Shown: one piece after another, positions 9,379-21,130 of the stretch
Numbering within the stretch: the first letter of the stretch is position 1
Layout of the letters: every line of letters starts with the position of its first letter
Position numbers and translations under genes: made by a program
The notes under the pieces: model-generated
The model's input: only the letters and a program-made list of their open reading frames with translations
Databases searched by the model: none
Told to the model about the DNA's origin: nothing
Assembly: GCA_907165135.1 (NCBI GenBank)
Contig: OU015566.1
Location: 3,908,501-3,972,500 of the forward strand
Length of the DNA: 64,000 nucleotides
Direction of reading: 5' to 3'
Source of the DNA: Oikopleura dioica
Taxonomy: Eukaryota > Chordata > Appendicularia > Copelata > Oikopleuridae

Positions 9379-10988
9379 ATGTCAAGTCTATTTGCAGAGA
9401 AACGTAGAAATCCAAATTTCATTAGTCGTCGGAAATCAAAAGAGAAAGAAAAAATGGGATTTTGGGACATTCCAAACTTGAAACTCTATGGAATCCTTAC
9501 CGCGCTCTTCATCCCCTTTCTTATCGTCAAAATTTGGACAGATTTGAAAAGTAAATTTGGAATTTTGATCTTTTTGAAGTTCAATGATCGCTCGAAAATT
9601 GGAGAGGCTTTGGTCGAGATGCGAAAGTGCTTTCAAAAAGGCTCCTGCGTCATTTTTCGAGAATACAAGCAGATAAAAATTGAGAAATACGAGTTTCTCA
9701 GAGAAGTTTCGAAGTACAAGAGTTTTTCGCACATTCTTTGGGCAATTGGTCAAAAATTAAAGATCGCAAAATTCAAAATTTAGCAAAAATGACCAAGAAA
9801 AAAGCTTCATTGCGAGTCTGAGTCGCATCTGGACTATATTCTTCCTAAAATTGAGCAGCGGCTGAACAATGATCCTGTCGTGGCGAAATCAAAAACGATG
9901 AAGTTGAAAGACATTGGACTTGCGCACTTTTTCGACACGGTTACTCTCGGAGTTTTCAACAAGAAAAAGACCTCAGAAAGGTTGGTTCTTTAGGAAAGAT
10001 AGATTCTAGTGATGATTTTAAGATTCCTGCGTTTTTACAGTCCACATGTTCGATACGGAGACTGGAGCAATCGAGACTGGTTCAACATCCTGAGGTAAGA
10101 GAACCAAAAGAGCTAGAAACCGAGCATTTAAGGGTATAGTCATCGATTTTGGTCGGGTCTCCAATTTTTAATCTGAGCACATTTTTAGAATCCCCATAAA
10201 TTTCTGACCAAAAAACTTATGATTATTTTGGTTATCTTAACCTATTTGGCCGCAAATTGCGTTTGAAAGTGGCGAAATTTAGTGCATTTTGATCATTAGC
10301 CGAATATTTTGAAATTTTGACCATTTTTAGGGGCCTTGTAAGGGTGCCATATGATACATTTTTAGAAAGCTTATATTCAGGGCATTTATTTAGGACCACG
10401 TAGGGTAAATTTGGGCTATGCCCGCAGGGCATTTTATCAAAATGAAAGGTAAAAATTTGGTACCTTGGTTCTTTTGAAAATTTTTCAAAGAAAATTAGAT
10501 GATTACAGTATAAGGCTGTGTCATTTTTAAGATTAGGGTCTATATTTTAAGAAAAAAACATAAAATCAATAGGTTTATATAGAAACTTTGGACTTATAAC
10601 GCCTTGAAAAGAGGCAATTTTCGCGTTATTTGGCCGAGAGCTCAACTTTGAGCGATCCGCAAACCATGATTTTCTTGGAAATAACGTAAAAAGCTGTGAC
10701 AAAAGTGAGATCTAGGATAGATCTTTTATATGACCTATTTTAGAGCCTCCCACATATTCCCAGTTCCGAGTTATAACCCCCTGAAATCGGCCAAATCGAC
10801 GACTATACCCTTAAAGTCTGATGTACACGTCGGGAATGGAGCGAATTTCGCGAATTCAAGGCTTCGCTGACTACAAAATGCTTCAAGAGCGTTTTCCGAC
10901 TCCATCTGGCGGCTTGGTCGAGTCCAAAAAAGACTCGGTCGTTTTCGTCGAAGTCACTTTTCCCTCCGAAGACAAAGATTCTGTATGA
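9379..10988 (+). CDS. Gene X, copy B: membrane-anchored protein, intact copy
   Basis: Same unknown family as copy A. Here the upstream ATG (9379) is in frame, giving an N-terminus rich in Arg/Lys before the membrane segment (YGILTALFIPFLIVKIW, about residues 37-53), so a cytosol-facing basic N-terminus is plausible. Exons: 9379 to about 9770; about 9800-9982; 10022-10094; and 10816-10988 ending VTFPSEDKDSV, with AATAAA overlapping the stop. The splice near 9770-9810 is uncertain. The third intron has grown from about 40 to about 720 nt through a TTAA-flanked inverted-repeat element, whose edge now supplies the acceptor. Conserved aromatic motifs (FYSPHVRYGDWSNRDWF) suggest a folded domain, possibly enzymatic, but I cannot name one. 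Confidence 0.65.
10128..10814. mobile_element. TTAA-flanked inverted-repeat element in gene X intron
   Basis: 687 bp including both TTAA copies. Terminal inverted repeats read TTAAGGGTATAGTC at the left and GACTATACCCTTAA at the right, continuing through ATCGATTT-like sequence. Unit A has the unoccupied site (near 815-825). TTAA duplication is the hallmark of piggyBac-type insertion; no transposase frame is present, so this is a MITE. Confidence 0.88.
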
Positions 10989-11479
10989 AATAAAATACAA
11001 AATTCTTAATTTTCGCAAGCTTTCCAAGATTTATTTGAAGCTGAAAAGAGGAAATACAGAAAAAATACAGGAGGATGAAATTTGTTTGTTGGACAGGGAG
11101 AAAGCAACTTATGTTTACAATTTTTAAACCGGGGAAAAATGGTGACTTGCTGGTTGATTTAACAGATTGTTTGAACGAGCGTAGGCAGATAATAATGAAC
11201 AAGGATTTTTGGGGAGGGGATTTTGAAAGGCTGATTGACGCTGATTTTGGACGAATGAAAGTAGAATGACACACCATTATTATTTGCACGAGTTAATATT
11301 TGTTATTGCGAATCGCTGAAGTACGGAAAAGGAAACACTCGGGGCACCGATAATGATTTACTCGCCAGAGGAAGCTGAGGATTTGTAAATTGAACTACTA
11401 GGTAAAAAGTATGGTTTTATTTGGAATGCAAATTTTAATTTATTTTTACTAAAAAGAAATAGGAAGAGACAAAATTTAC

Positions 11480-12584
11480 TTTTTTCTCTTTTTATTCTTT
11501 TTCTTTCCTCCTTTTTTCGGAGTGTTATTTTGCTTTGCCGTCGCCGAGCTAGGCTCAGTTTCCGGCTCAGCTGGTTCCACTGGCTCAGTTGGCTCAGCCG
11601 ACTCGGAAGTCAAAAATCCTGAGCAAGTGCTTGTGCTACGGTTGGTTCTGATTTCTCCTCAGATTCTGGCTCTTTCGAGTTTTCGGGTTCTTTTGATACC
11701 GGTTCAGATGAAATTTCAGGGGCTGGAGTAGATTCAGAAACAGAACTTGACTCAACTGGCGTTTCAGGCTCCTTTGGCGCCTCAATTTCGGGAGCACTAT
11801 CTTTGACGGAATCTGGCTCAACGGAGACTTGCTCAGACGGAACTGATGTAGTCTCAGATGGTTCAGATTTTTCCGGCTCATCTGAAACATCAACAGTTTC
11901 AGCCTCAGTAACAGGTGCTTTTTCAACCAAATCTGAGGCTGGCTCGATCTTATTTGAGTCTTCCTTTTCAGGCTCGTCTTTTGACTCGTCTGACTTAGGA
12001 GCCTCCTTGGTCTCAGAGACTGGCTGATCCTGTTTCTCAACAACAATATCGGTTTCTTCAACAACAGTGTCTAAAACAGCCGATTCTTTTTCAATAATCA
12101 CGCCCGAGTCTGGTTCTGTTTCTGGCGCTGCTTCTTCAGCCTTTTCCTCTACCACTACTTCCACCTCTATTTTATCATTATCACCGCTAGTTTTTTCTAT
12201 CACCTCTGGAGGAGAGTTGATCTCTTTCTCATCGGAGATATCTTCCAACTCCTCTTTTTCCTCCTCGTTACCCTTATCAGCTTTTTTCTTATCGCCCCGT
12301 TTCAGGGACGATTTCAGCTTTTCAGAGGAGTTTTTGAGCCCCTTCAGCCCTTTAGAAAACGCTTTCGAAGTTTTAGTTTTCGCTTTTCCGAGCCTTTTGG
12401 AAATGCCCTTTTTGAGCTTGGCGGACGCGCTCGAGATCGTCGACGACATCGTCAATTCAGTTACGGTCGTCATCGCGTCTTCCGAGAGTGATTCGTCGTT
12501 GTTCTCACCATCATCCTCGTCGGAATCGTCGATGACGATGGGTGGTGTGTCATTTGATTGATTGGTGGTGCTTTTGGGGGAGGA
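11480..12584 (-). pseudogene. Gene Y, copy B: frameshifted acidic protein
   Basis: Highly similar to copy A (4428-5525), with the same N-terminal basic region and acidic repeats from the ATG at 12473 and the same upstream acceptor next to 12584. An A-run at about 11611-11616 has five A instead of six, shifting the frame right after AQALAQDF and giving an immediate stop (11610). This removes the C-terminal segment of about 40 residues including the Lys-rich end. There are also small in-frame differences, such as an inserted EAPK. It could still be expressed as a 287-residue shortened protein. Confidence 0.7.
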
Positions 12585-12894
12585 CTGTTAATTCGGTTAT
12601 TGATTGGTTAGTCGAACATGCGGAAGAGTTTCATTAATAAAATTGGTGTAACAAAATTCGTAATTTTGTGATTTTTGGCAAGTACTAGAGTCGTAGAATC
12701 AAATTAGTGGAAATTAAAGAAGATCATGTGTGAATTCTTCTTCGCAAATCAGCTCACCATGCAATTAGAATTGGTCAAAAGTCAATAAATAATAATCAAA
12801 AAAGAATCGTCCAATAGAAAATATCGTTTTGAGAAAGTATATTTTTACAAAAGATAAAGAGTAGGCTACAAACTAGAAGATGAGCTATTTTGGA

Positions 12895-15800
12895 CTATTT
12901 TGCTTGAGAGAGGTTATTTTGGATAAGCCGAAGACCTGAGGCGATTTCTTCTTATCAGGCGTATTCGGTGGAGAGGCGGATTCTAGCGACGCTGCTGTTA
13001 GACTGCTTTCAGCTTTTTCGGGAACTTTTTCTGAAAAAGAAGCTTTTTAGATCGGGTTTTGAAATTTCGGAATGGTAAATGTAAATGAATTTTTCGCCCC
13101 GTGAATCAAAATCTTAAATGAATTGTCTGTGAATTTTCAGAAAGAAAAAAAATTCAGTCAAAAATCAAGGAAATAATAACAGGTTTTTTTTTATTCTGCT
13201 CCAAATTGGTGGAGCGTTTTTGAAGGTGTTAGAGTCGAGATATTTCAATTCTCTCTTTTGCACCACGTTGGGGAGGGTCTGTAGTGTGTTAAATAAGCTT
13301 TTGGCGTCAACACCATAACTGGTGGTGGAGTAATCAGCAGGTCAAAAATACACTAAAATCATAGGAAAAAATCTTGATGACGTCATTACTCCACCACCAA
13401 CACTGGTGTTTGCGCCAAAAATGCCAAGAATGTTTGATATTGCTGTAAGGAACACCCCTAAGTGATGAAATTGCAGATATATAGACTGTTAGTACTTTTC
13501 AATTTTATTGTGTCCCCCACGACCAGTCGGAAATTCCGGATTCATGACGTCATTGCTCCACCACCAGTGATGTTGAAGGCACCAAAAGCTTATTTAACAC
13601 ACTACAGACCTTTCTCTACATGACACAAAAGAGAGAACTAAAAAATGTTGAGTTTAAGGTAGTCAAAAGTGCTCCACCATTTTGCATCAGTATAAAAAAA
13701 AACCTGTTAATACTCTTTTGGCACTTTATTGTCGATTTTCAAGCCTAAAACAAAACACGCAAAACTAAAACCCTGAAAAACAGCGAAAGAACTAACCTGG
13801 AGAAGGGAGGGGCGATTCGTCTTTAGGGAGATCATCTTCTATCGGCAAAGCACTTTGAACTTTCAAATCTGTGAGTGGGTTTCATTCATTTTTAATAGTG
13901 GCAAAATCGAGGTGCTCCTGAATGATTTTTGGTGAAGAAAAACAAGGCTCGTGAAGAAATAAATAAAGTTGAACTGAAACAGCAAGAGTACGGAGTTCTA
14001 GTGATAAATGAAGAAATTACGGAAGCTTCCATCTAGTATGGAAGAAATGCATGCAAATGATTGTCAACTAATTGAAGAAAATGGTGAAGAAATAAACGAC
14101 AACGTAATAAAATGCCCAGTAAATCATCAGAAGCTGGACTGACATTTCCGTATTTCGCATTTTATCACACTTGTCACTCTCCTCTTTCACTAGGATTTTT
14201 AAAGCACGCCACAAATGTTCAAAACTTATCAATAAAAAGAACCCTTCCTTTTTCTACTTTCGAAATGAGCATGTCGAGAGGCTCATCATCGGGATCAGTG
14301 GCGTCTTTTGACGATGCAACTGGCTGAAGATGATCGTCGATCTCGGGATCAGAAACTGGCTCTGGGCTGGGCTCGGTGGATTCGTACTCGACGGGAACAT
14401 TGACGGACTTTTTGGAGACTGGCTCGGGCTCGGGAGAGGAAGGGATGGATTCAGGGGTGGGTTCCACTGCAGCTTGAGTCGTGACGATTGCCGCACTATT
14501 TCCACTAAAAGGGTCATAATTATGGGATTGTTTTTCAGCTCTTACCTTGCAAGTTCATCGACGCTCATCTTTTCATCCTCTTTTTGTGGGATTCCTTGGG
14601 GAGGGTCCTTGTCAAGAACCGTCTCTTGAATCACATTTTCGAAGATTTGAGAAGTGCTACGTTCGGAAAGACTTGTCGGACTTGCTAGAACCGGGGAACC
14701 AAGAGTGGCGTTATTCGGAGAGTTTGGAGGCAAAGATGCTCGAGAAGAGGCACGGGAGAGGCTTTGTGGCTTCGGTGGAGGAACTGGTTTGTCAGAAGCG
14801 ACGCTTGAACGGCCAGATGCGACGGAAGATCTGCTGCTTGCTCTAGAATTGATTGTTAAGGAGGTATCTGTGTCTAATACGCGGTATTCTCGCGCGTACA
14901 AACTTCTCACACCTTAATTTTACTGTTTCGAAGGGTTGAACTCTACAGAAACACAAACAGTAACTCTAGCTCTACTTTCACCACTTCGATAGACATTTCC
15001 AAGTTGGAAATTCCAACTTATTCTCGGATTCTTACCTGAGCATATCTGGTCTTGGAAGCGACGCTGTAGAAAGTCGATTACTTGCCACTGAATTTCTGCT
15101 AGATGCTCGACCGAGTGTGTTATCAGCAAGTCTACTGTAACGCTGGCTAGCGGAGGAGGAGAGGGAGACATTACTGTTGCTTCGCGATGGGGGCAGTGGG
15201 GGCTTGGAGCCGCGGAAGGAAAGTGAAGCTTGACTGGATGCTCGGGAGGATGAACGAAGAGGTTGTTTGTCTGGTGAGCCAGCAGGGGATGAGCCGTTTT
15301 GAAGCTCAGCGGCTTCTTCTGGAACTTTTAAAATAATGTTAAAACTGCTCTTGGTGAAGGGAAAATAATGACAGGCAAAATAAGTGAATGTAAAACCGGC
15401 ATCAAGGCTTTGATAAATGGTAAATGAGCTTATTACGAAGGGATGAACTCATTATTGACTTGAGTGGAGTACTCGCAGCGATAGGGCGTCTGTTTTGACG
15501 ATGGATTACAACTTTTCGTTCGTGAAAAAATACTCCTTTGACGATATAAATGCTTACCTTCGTTTATACTTTGTTGAGAAGCAACTGAAGCTCTGGAAGA
15601 GTGTCTTGATCTTTGACTTCCTGTATCAGCCTGGGGCGAGCCGCCGAAAGAGCGGAGGGAGGGACGAGAAGTGACAGAGGTGATGCTTCTTTGTGAGGGT
15701 TGTCGGGAGAGGTTTTCAGCTGGAGTAGGGAGGACGTACTCGCCATGAGTTGTGCTAGCCATCGACATCTAAAGAGACATGAGCTTGAAATCACGCAAGA

Positions 15801-18714
15801 TTAACTTACCTTTGATTGAGCTCGATTGACTGATGTCAAGCTCTGAAGAGAGCCATGATCGGTCATGAATCGCTGGAGCCTGTTGATGATTTCTTCTTGA
15901 TATCCCCATCTCCAACGGACTCCATTCATGAAGCACAGATCTCTTATCGCTTCAGGAACACTGTCTGGCACTGGCCATTTCCAGCCAGGAGCCACCATTG
16001 GAATGATATTGCAACCTTTAGCGAAAGCAGTCACGATCCAGCGATAAAACGGATCGAGAGCGAGAGTGTTTTCATCTTCGCAGGCGTTTTGAATGAGATT
16101 TTCAAGGCAACCTGGTGTCAGGACGAGAAGGAAGTGGCCTGCGTGAGCGATATTCGTTTCGTGGCGGAGGGTGACTTCGTCGGACTTCGGGATCAAGCCC
16201 CAGTTGGTAGCGACGGAGAAAGATCGTAGACGGAGGTAGGCGCAGAGGGACTCGCTCAGAAGTTGACCCTCTTTCCAAGAGCAGACGAAGACTAAAGAAA
16301 AATGATCGAAAAGAGTACTTCAAAAAGAGTTAGTAAGTAAAAGTTAAGTTAAACAGCTATACATGCAGATAGACATTATAACGGCTTGATTTTAAACGGG
16401 CCAGACCAGAAGACCCTGAGACCTTAATTTCCACTACAAATCCTATTATTTTCTGTCAACATCACTTCACCAAAATGACGAAAAACGCTATCCGATTTCA
16501 AACCTCTTTCAAAGCAGCAGTATTTATCTACTGAATCGTTTGTAATTTACAAAAAATTCTTCCAATACTTCGAAGTTTATGAAAATATCAGTCGGACTTA
16601 CCATCCTTTGGATCTTGCACATCGTCATGTCCATTTGCTCCCTCGTCGCGACGAACTGCCTCTAGAATTTTTGTCCTGTGGACTCCATTGGTGATTTGGC
16701 AGTCGACTTTCAAGTGCTCGTCCGTTAGATGAGGCAAGAAATCGCGATCGACGCCAGCTTGGATGAGATGAAAAGTGTACTGGCTGAATTCGCGGCCTAT
16801 TCCGGACAGCCACTTTTGAATGCCACTTGCATCTTCGCTCGTGTAATCGCCATTGATTCGTAGTTCGACGAGGTCTTGGATGAACTTCCGGCGGTGGAAC
16901 TTGTTTGACATCAGGAAGACCTGGACGAGATCGTCTTCGTTGAGCAACAGGAGCATTCGCCCATCGCAGCAGGACTCAACAGCCGTGGCGGCGAAGTCCT
17001 TGAATCCGTTGATTTCGAACCATGTGGCGACGTCGTCGGTGTCCCACATGTGCACTTGGGGGCAGAGCTTGACGGGGATGGGAATGTCCATGATTCTCAA
17101 GCAATTCGATGCTAGTTCTCTTGCGTAACCACTCAAGGTACTCGCTGCGCACTTTTTCAACGCGGCGATGTTGTTCGTGTCGCTGAAAACATCAAATTGT
17201 CGCATCGCTTTCCGCGCTAGAACTTCTTGAAGAAGAAAAAACGCGCCGATTGCCTGGATCGTTCCATTGTTGGAATAGAGGAGTTGGTTGACGCGCTCGA
17301 GGATAGGAGGAGCGATTCCATAGGCGATGCGTTTGCTATTCTCGAGTTGGAAGCTTTCGCATTTGAAAAAGTCGTGATGGGTTTGAAGGAACTCGTTGGC
17401 CAGCGGGTTTTGGAATGTTATGTTGATAGACGGTTCTTTGTTGGAAGCGAGAACAGCAAGTGCAAGCGAAGCATGGAAAACGGCAAAATCAACACTCGAC
17501 GCTTGAATGATGGATAAATAATGGTGCACGCCGAGCTTGGACATGCGCTCATGAATCGAGTGTTTGGTATTGCTCGCCAGAGCAGAAAAGCTATAAAATT
17601 GCGCCGCGAATCGAGCAACGGCCGGCTCGTCGATGCGTTCCAGCGCCGTCGCGACGATGTCGAAGGCTTTCAGTCGAATTAACTTGGAGATGACTTCGTC
17701 CGATTCTTTCACGCAGGCAGCGAGAACTTCTAGCGCGGCGCTGCGGAACTCGAAGTTTTTGCTTCTGAAAAAAATGATTATTCAATGAAAGAGCTAGAGA
17801 AAAGCCTCCTACGGCTTTTTCGAACGAAGAAACTTGGTTTCCAAGCCGAAAAAAGCAGCATGCGGCTCAATATTCGGGATATTTTTGAAAATATTACCTG
17901 ACATAATGATCGAAGCAGTTGACGACCGCCTGTAAGTTGTCCTGTTTGCAAATAAATTTCCTAATTTCTGGAATAAATATCGACGCAGCGATCAATTTGA
18001 GTGATTCCAGCACCAGTTCGGGAGGCGAGTCGGGAGCGAGCGAGTCGACCGCCAAATGCAAAATTTCTCGTTCAAGTAGATGTCCGGAAAATTGCACCGC
18101 CAAATTAGCCTGCTTGTCTTCCCAGGCTTGGTCGATTATCGCCGTTGCGTGCCCAAAGCCTGACTCTTTTCCATCAATGTCTGAAAAGGATCAATTAGTA
18201 GCCATACGCGTTTGAGTTAATTGAATGCAGCTTTGAGCATGGTAGTCTCCAGCCTCAAGGGATCATTTTTCTTTGAAGAAAAAGAGCTGGTTATATTCAC
18301 TTTAACTGGTTGGTGATTGATTAAAGTAATGATGATGAATTTAATTCTTTGGGAGTTAAACAGTGGCTTTAGAAATTGGCTCACGGTATGATTCTGAAGA
18401 TTGAGCTCGGTAACCTGTGAAAAAACTGAGTAAGGGTCTTGAAAGAGCTGTGCGGAATTATGAGAGCTTTTATCGGCATCCTGACTTAGGTTTCAACACA
18501 AGTTATCGAGCCCAGCGCTAATGCACATAGAAACCCGTCCATCAAAGTTTATTTTCCTACCTTCAGGATCAATTTTGGCAAAATGCTTTAAAACATTGTT
18601 GAATCTGGCGACCAAAGCTCCATGTGGCGATTGATTCTCAGGCTTCATCGTTGCTGACCTGGCCATCGTTGTATTTGCACGCTTATTTGTGTTCTCATTG
18701 ATGTATATTTTCAT
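12895..18714 (-). CDS. SARM1: SARM1 homologue: ARM, two SAM, TIR, long Ser-rich tail
   Basis: SARM1 is the animal neuronal/innate adaptor whose TIR domain cleaves NAD+. Exons: about 18714-18562 (start; ATG at 18714 or 18666), about 18180-17897, about 17766-16603 (ARM repeats, then two SAM domains, the first from VHMWDTDDVATWFEINGF), and 16291-15811 for the TIR domain (VFVCSWKEG ... GYQEEIINRLQRFM). Joins at VFVC and before MSMASTTHGEY are in phase. Tail exons follow at about 15767-15560, 15326-15037, 14850-14546, 14500-14267, then about 13865-13799 and 13031-12895; they are Ser/Arg/Pro-rich (SRASSRSSVAS type). The join to the last two exons has unresolved phase, so they might belong to another transcript. 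At the human DWVHKEIVTAL position the sequence is DPFYRWIVTAF: catalytic Glu642 is Trp and Trp638 is Pro. NADase activity is probably lost. Confidence 0.9.
13174..13712. mobile_element. 529-bp MITE with perfect termini and TAATA duplication
   Basis: The insertion is absent from unit A, where the empty site reads ggaaaTAATActc near 6108-6122. Element termini (13179 and 13707) are perfect inverted repeats ACAGGTTTTTTTTTAT, flanked by TAATA (13174-13178, 13708-13712). Inside lie further inverted copies of TGGTGGTGGAGTAAT-like and AAGCTTTTGGCG-like motifs, so the single strand can form nested hairpins. No coding potential. It sits in an intron or intergenic part of the SARM1 tail. Confidence 0.9.
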
Positions 18715-19929
18715 AAATCTTCGAATCGTAAAAACAAGTCCAAAAAAATAAGCTTCTCTATATGATGATTTTATCCAGATTCAATTTTACGTGCTCTAAA
18801 ATCCAGAAGAATTAACACTTTTTATGCCTAAGCGCAATTTTTCTCCGGTCAAATTCCTTTCACCACCCAGAAAAAGATAGAATTCTCATAAAAATAATCA
18901 TTTTTGATCTAAAAATCGCAAAATAATTAATGGTATTCGCGATTTTCTTCATAAATAGCTCCTTTTCGACCATTTTTGAGGAGCTTTTTTGACCATAATA
19001 ATGGAATTTTAGTAAGAAAAATTTTCATTGATAAAAATTTGAAAACACATGCCTGGGGCAATCTGCCCGCCTTATTATTTCCACCTGGCGACGAGAAAGT
19101 TTGCGCTCTTCCCAAACTCATTTCTCCATTTTTCTCTGAAAACAAAATTTTTCTTCAAAACGCAATTTTCTTCTTCTTTCAATCGATTCTCTGGCAATTA
19201 AATTTTTTAAATATTTTCGAGCGCTGGAAAAAAAATTGGAGAAAGAAAAAAATAATTTTACGCACGACGGCGCGCCGCGGCTTGATTCGAATTTGCCCAA
19301 TCACCGGCGCGAGAGAAAGCCCTCGGGGCAAATTCAGTCAAGAGAAGAGTACGCAGCTCGGCGGTACGTGTCCGATTTTTTCTAGATTTCTCTTGGAAAA
19401 ATGAGGAAAAGCTCGCTTTTCGGGTTTTGGCAAATTCAAAATCCAATATCTTGATTTTTATGAATTCGAAATTTTCAAATATTTGAGATGAATAAATTTT
19501 ATTTTATTGCCGCGTTCGTGATTCAGAATTTAGTGGGTTTTCATGTGATATTTGAAGCAATATGGGTTTTTCGACCAATCAGAAGCCTTCATTGTTTTCT
19601 CAGCCAATCATAGAGCGCATACCTAAAGACACCCCCAATTTCTACGGAGCTAATAATAGAATAGCCCCAGACTATCCGAAATAACCACAAAAGCTTCTCA
19701 TTGGTCGCAATCCCCTATATTGACTTATTATATAACAAATTTTCAATTTGTTTCTTGAATAAATTTTACCGATGCTTCGAAAACTTCTCAAACTGCTTCC
19801 TCTGGTCAAATACTGAATCTCTTCTATTCCAGCCATTCTTCAATTTCTCTTTTTTAGACCCGATTCAGCTGCTTTTCAAATTGAATCATTCAAACTCAAA
19901 TCTTCGAATAAAGAAAACTGAAGATAAAA
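18715..19929. other. Intergenic, no gene recognised
   Basis: AT-rich DNA between divergent genes (SARM1 on minus, a small gene on plus). It holds a CCAAT-type motif (GACCAATCAGAAGCC near 19573) like those in the dispersed inverted-repeat elements. Short open frames on both strands show no family likeness. Confidence 0.5.
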
Positions 19930-20274
19930 ATGTCGGAAGTAGTGCGCGATTCGCTGACAGAGCCACTCAATGAAGTTTCAAAAGAGAGCTCAAGCATCCT
20001 TTCAAAGGCAAGTGAAAACACATACAAAAGGCTTAGCTTTCTCAGTGTTTTGTTAGACACAGAATTAGTGGCCGAATGATTTAATGAGCTTTTATTTGAA
20101 AATCTTCAAAGGGCTAATTTTCCAACTTTGAGCTCAAAAACTCGGCTTCGTTTTTGATTTTTATTGATGATAATTTGATAACATACTATTTTCAAGGTAA
20201 CTGTTCGAGATGTCCTCGTTTTTGGCGTTGGATTTTCAGTCGGCTGGGCATTCAAGCATTTCCGTAACAAGTAA
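19930..20274 (+). CDS. 51-residue single-pass membrane protein with a GC-AG intron
   Basis: Two exons of 78 nt each, 19930-20007 and 20197-20274. Exon 1 encodes MSEVVRDSLTEPLNEVSKES and on to ILSK; the donor is AAG|GCAAGT, the usual GC-donor context. Exon 2 encodes VTVRDVLVFGVGFSVGWAF followed by KHFRNK and a stop. The hydrophobic stretch (about residues 32-45) with a short basic C-terminal tail looks like a tail-anchored or small mitochondrial/ER membrane protein. I cannot name the family. The in-phase joint and sensible hydropathy support a real gene despite its size. Confidence 0.6.
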
Positions 20275-21130
20275 CCAACCGTTTTTTAATGAAGCTTATG
20301 AAATATTTAGATATCTTGAGATGAAGAGAAAGTGGCTCCTCAGATCTTTGGAGAAAACTAACGAAGGTCTCGGAAAATCCGGAAAAGATACCACTACATA
20401 AGTCCGTCAACGACTTACCGATATTTATCAAGTGATATTTTCTCTTTCGACGAGAAAATATTCTCTTCCATGATTTCAGAAACATGTCAAAAGAAAATAA
20501 ATCGATTGTCCTATCTCTTTGCTCAAGGTGATTTGCAATAAGTCTTGCAGAGTTATTAATTTTCTTTCACGTAACTGATGAGAAATTATCTTGATTTGTT
20601 GCTGATAAATATTGTTTTGTCTTGAGAATGTTAAGTTTTATATCGATATTTTTGTATTAAATAATATGAGGAACAAAACAATAGATGAGGAGTTTATCAT
20701 TTCACATATCTTTTTCAGTGTTTGAGTAAACTTTAACCTTTTTATCAGAATAAGGATTCATCCTCCCAAGTCTCATGAGGCCGCTAAGGTAGCTTCGTTT
20801 TCGCATAACTCCGGGTTTTCCGAAGATCTTACAATTCGTGGAAGATTTTCTCCATTCTTCTTAACTCGTTTCCTATCGGAATCAGAAAGTTCTTACCGGG
20901 TAAAAAGGCGCAGAGAGGGCTCTCGAAGCTATCGTTCAAGTACTGCAAGTATGAAAATGCCATCTGTCGATTTGGATTGCCTGCAAATGACGAAAAAATA
21001 AGAAAATTGAAGAAAAACAGCATGATTTTTGTATATTTTCTTCTGGGATTGTTTTTAAATATCGTTTATTCGGCTCAAGAGATAATTTTTAATGAAGACT
21101 GAACAACAAAAATTTAATAATGAAACATCA
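20275..21130. other. Intergenic; one doubtful short frame
   Basis: AT-rich. A minus-strand frame (20829-21023) starts with a hydrophobic run (MLFFFNFLIFSSFAG) that could be a signal peptide, but the same DNA also looks like a splice acceptor (TTTGCAG), so I do not call it a gene. Nothing else recognised. Confidence 0.4.

Larger units (their letters stand above)
9350..16878. repeat. Segmental duplication, unit B
   Basis: Second copy of the block described at 1-8170. The match to unit A stops at 16878, inside the large SARM1 exon, while the gene continues here to its 5' end. Unit B carries two insertions lacking in A (10128-10814 and 13174-13712) and retains SARM1 tail exons that A has lost. 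Confidence 0.92.
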
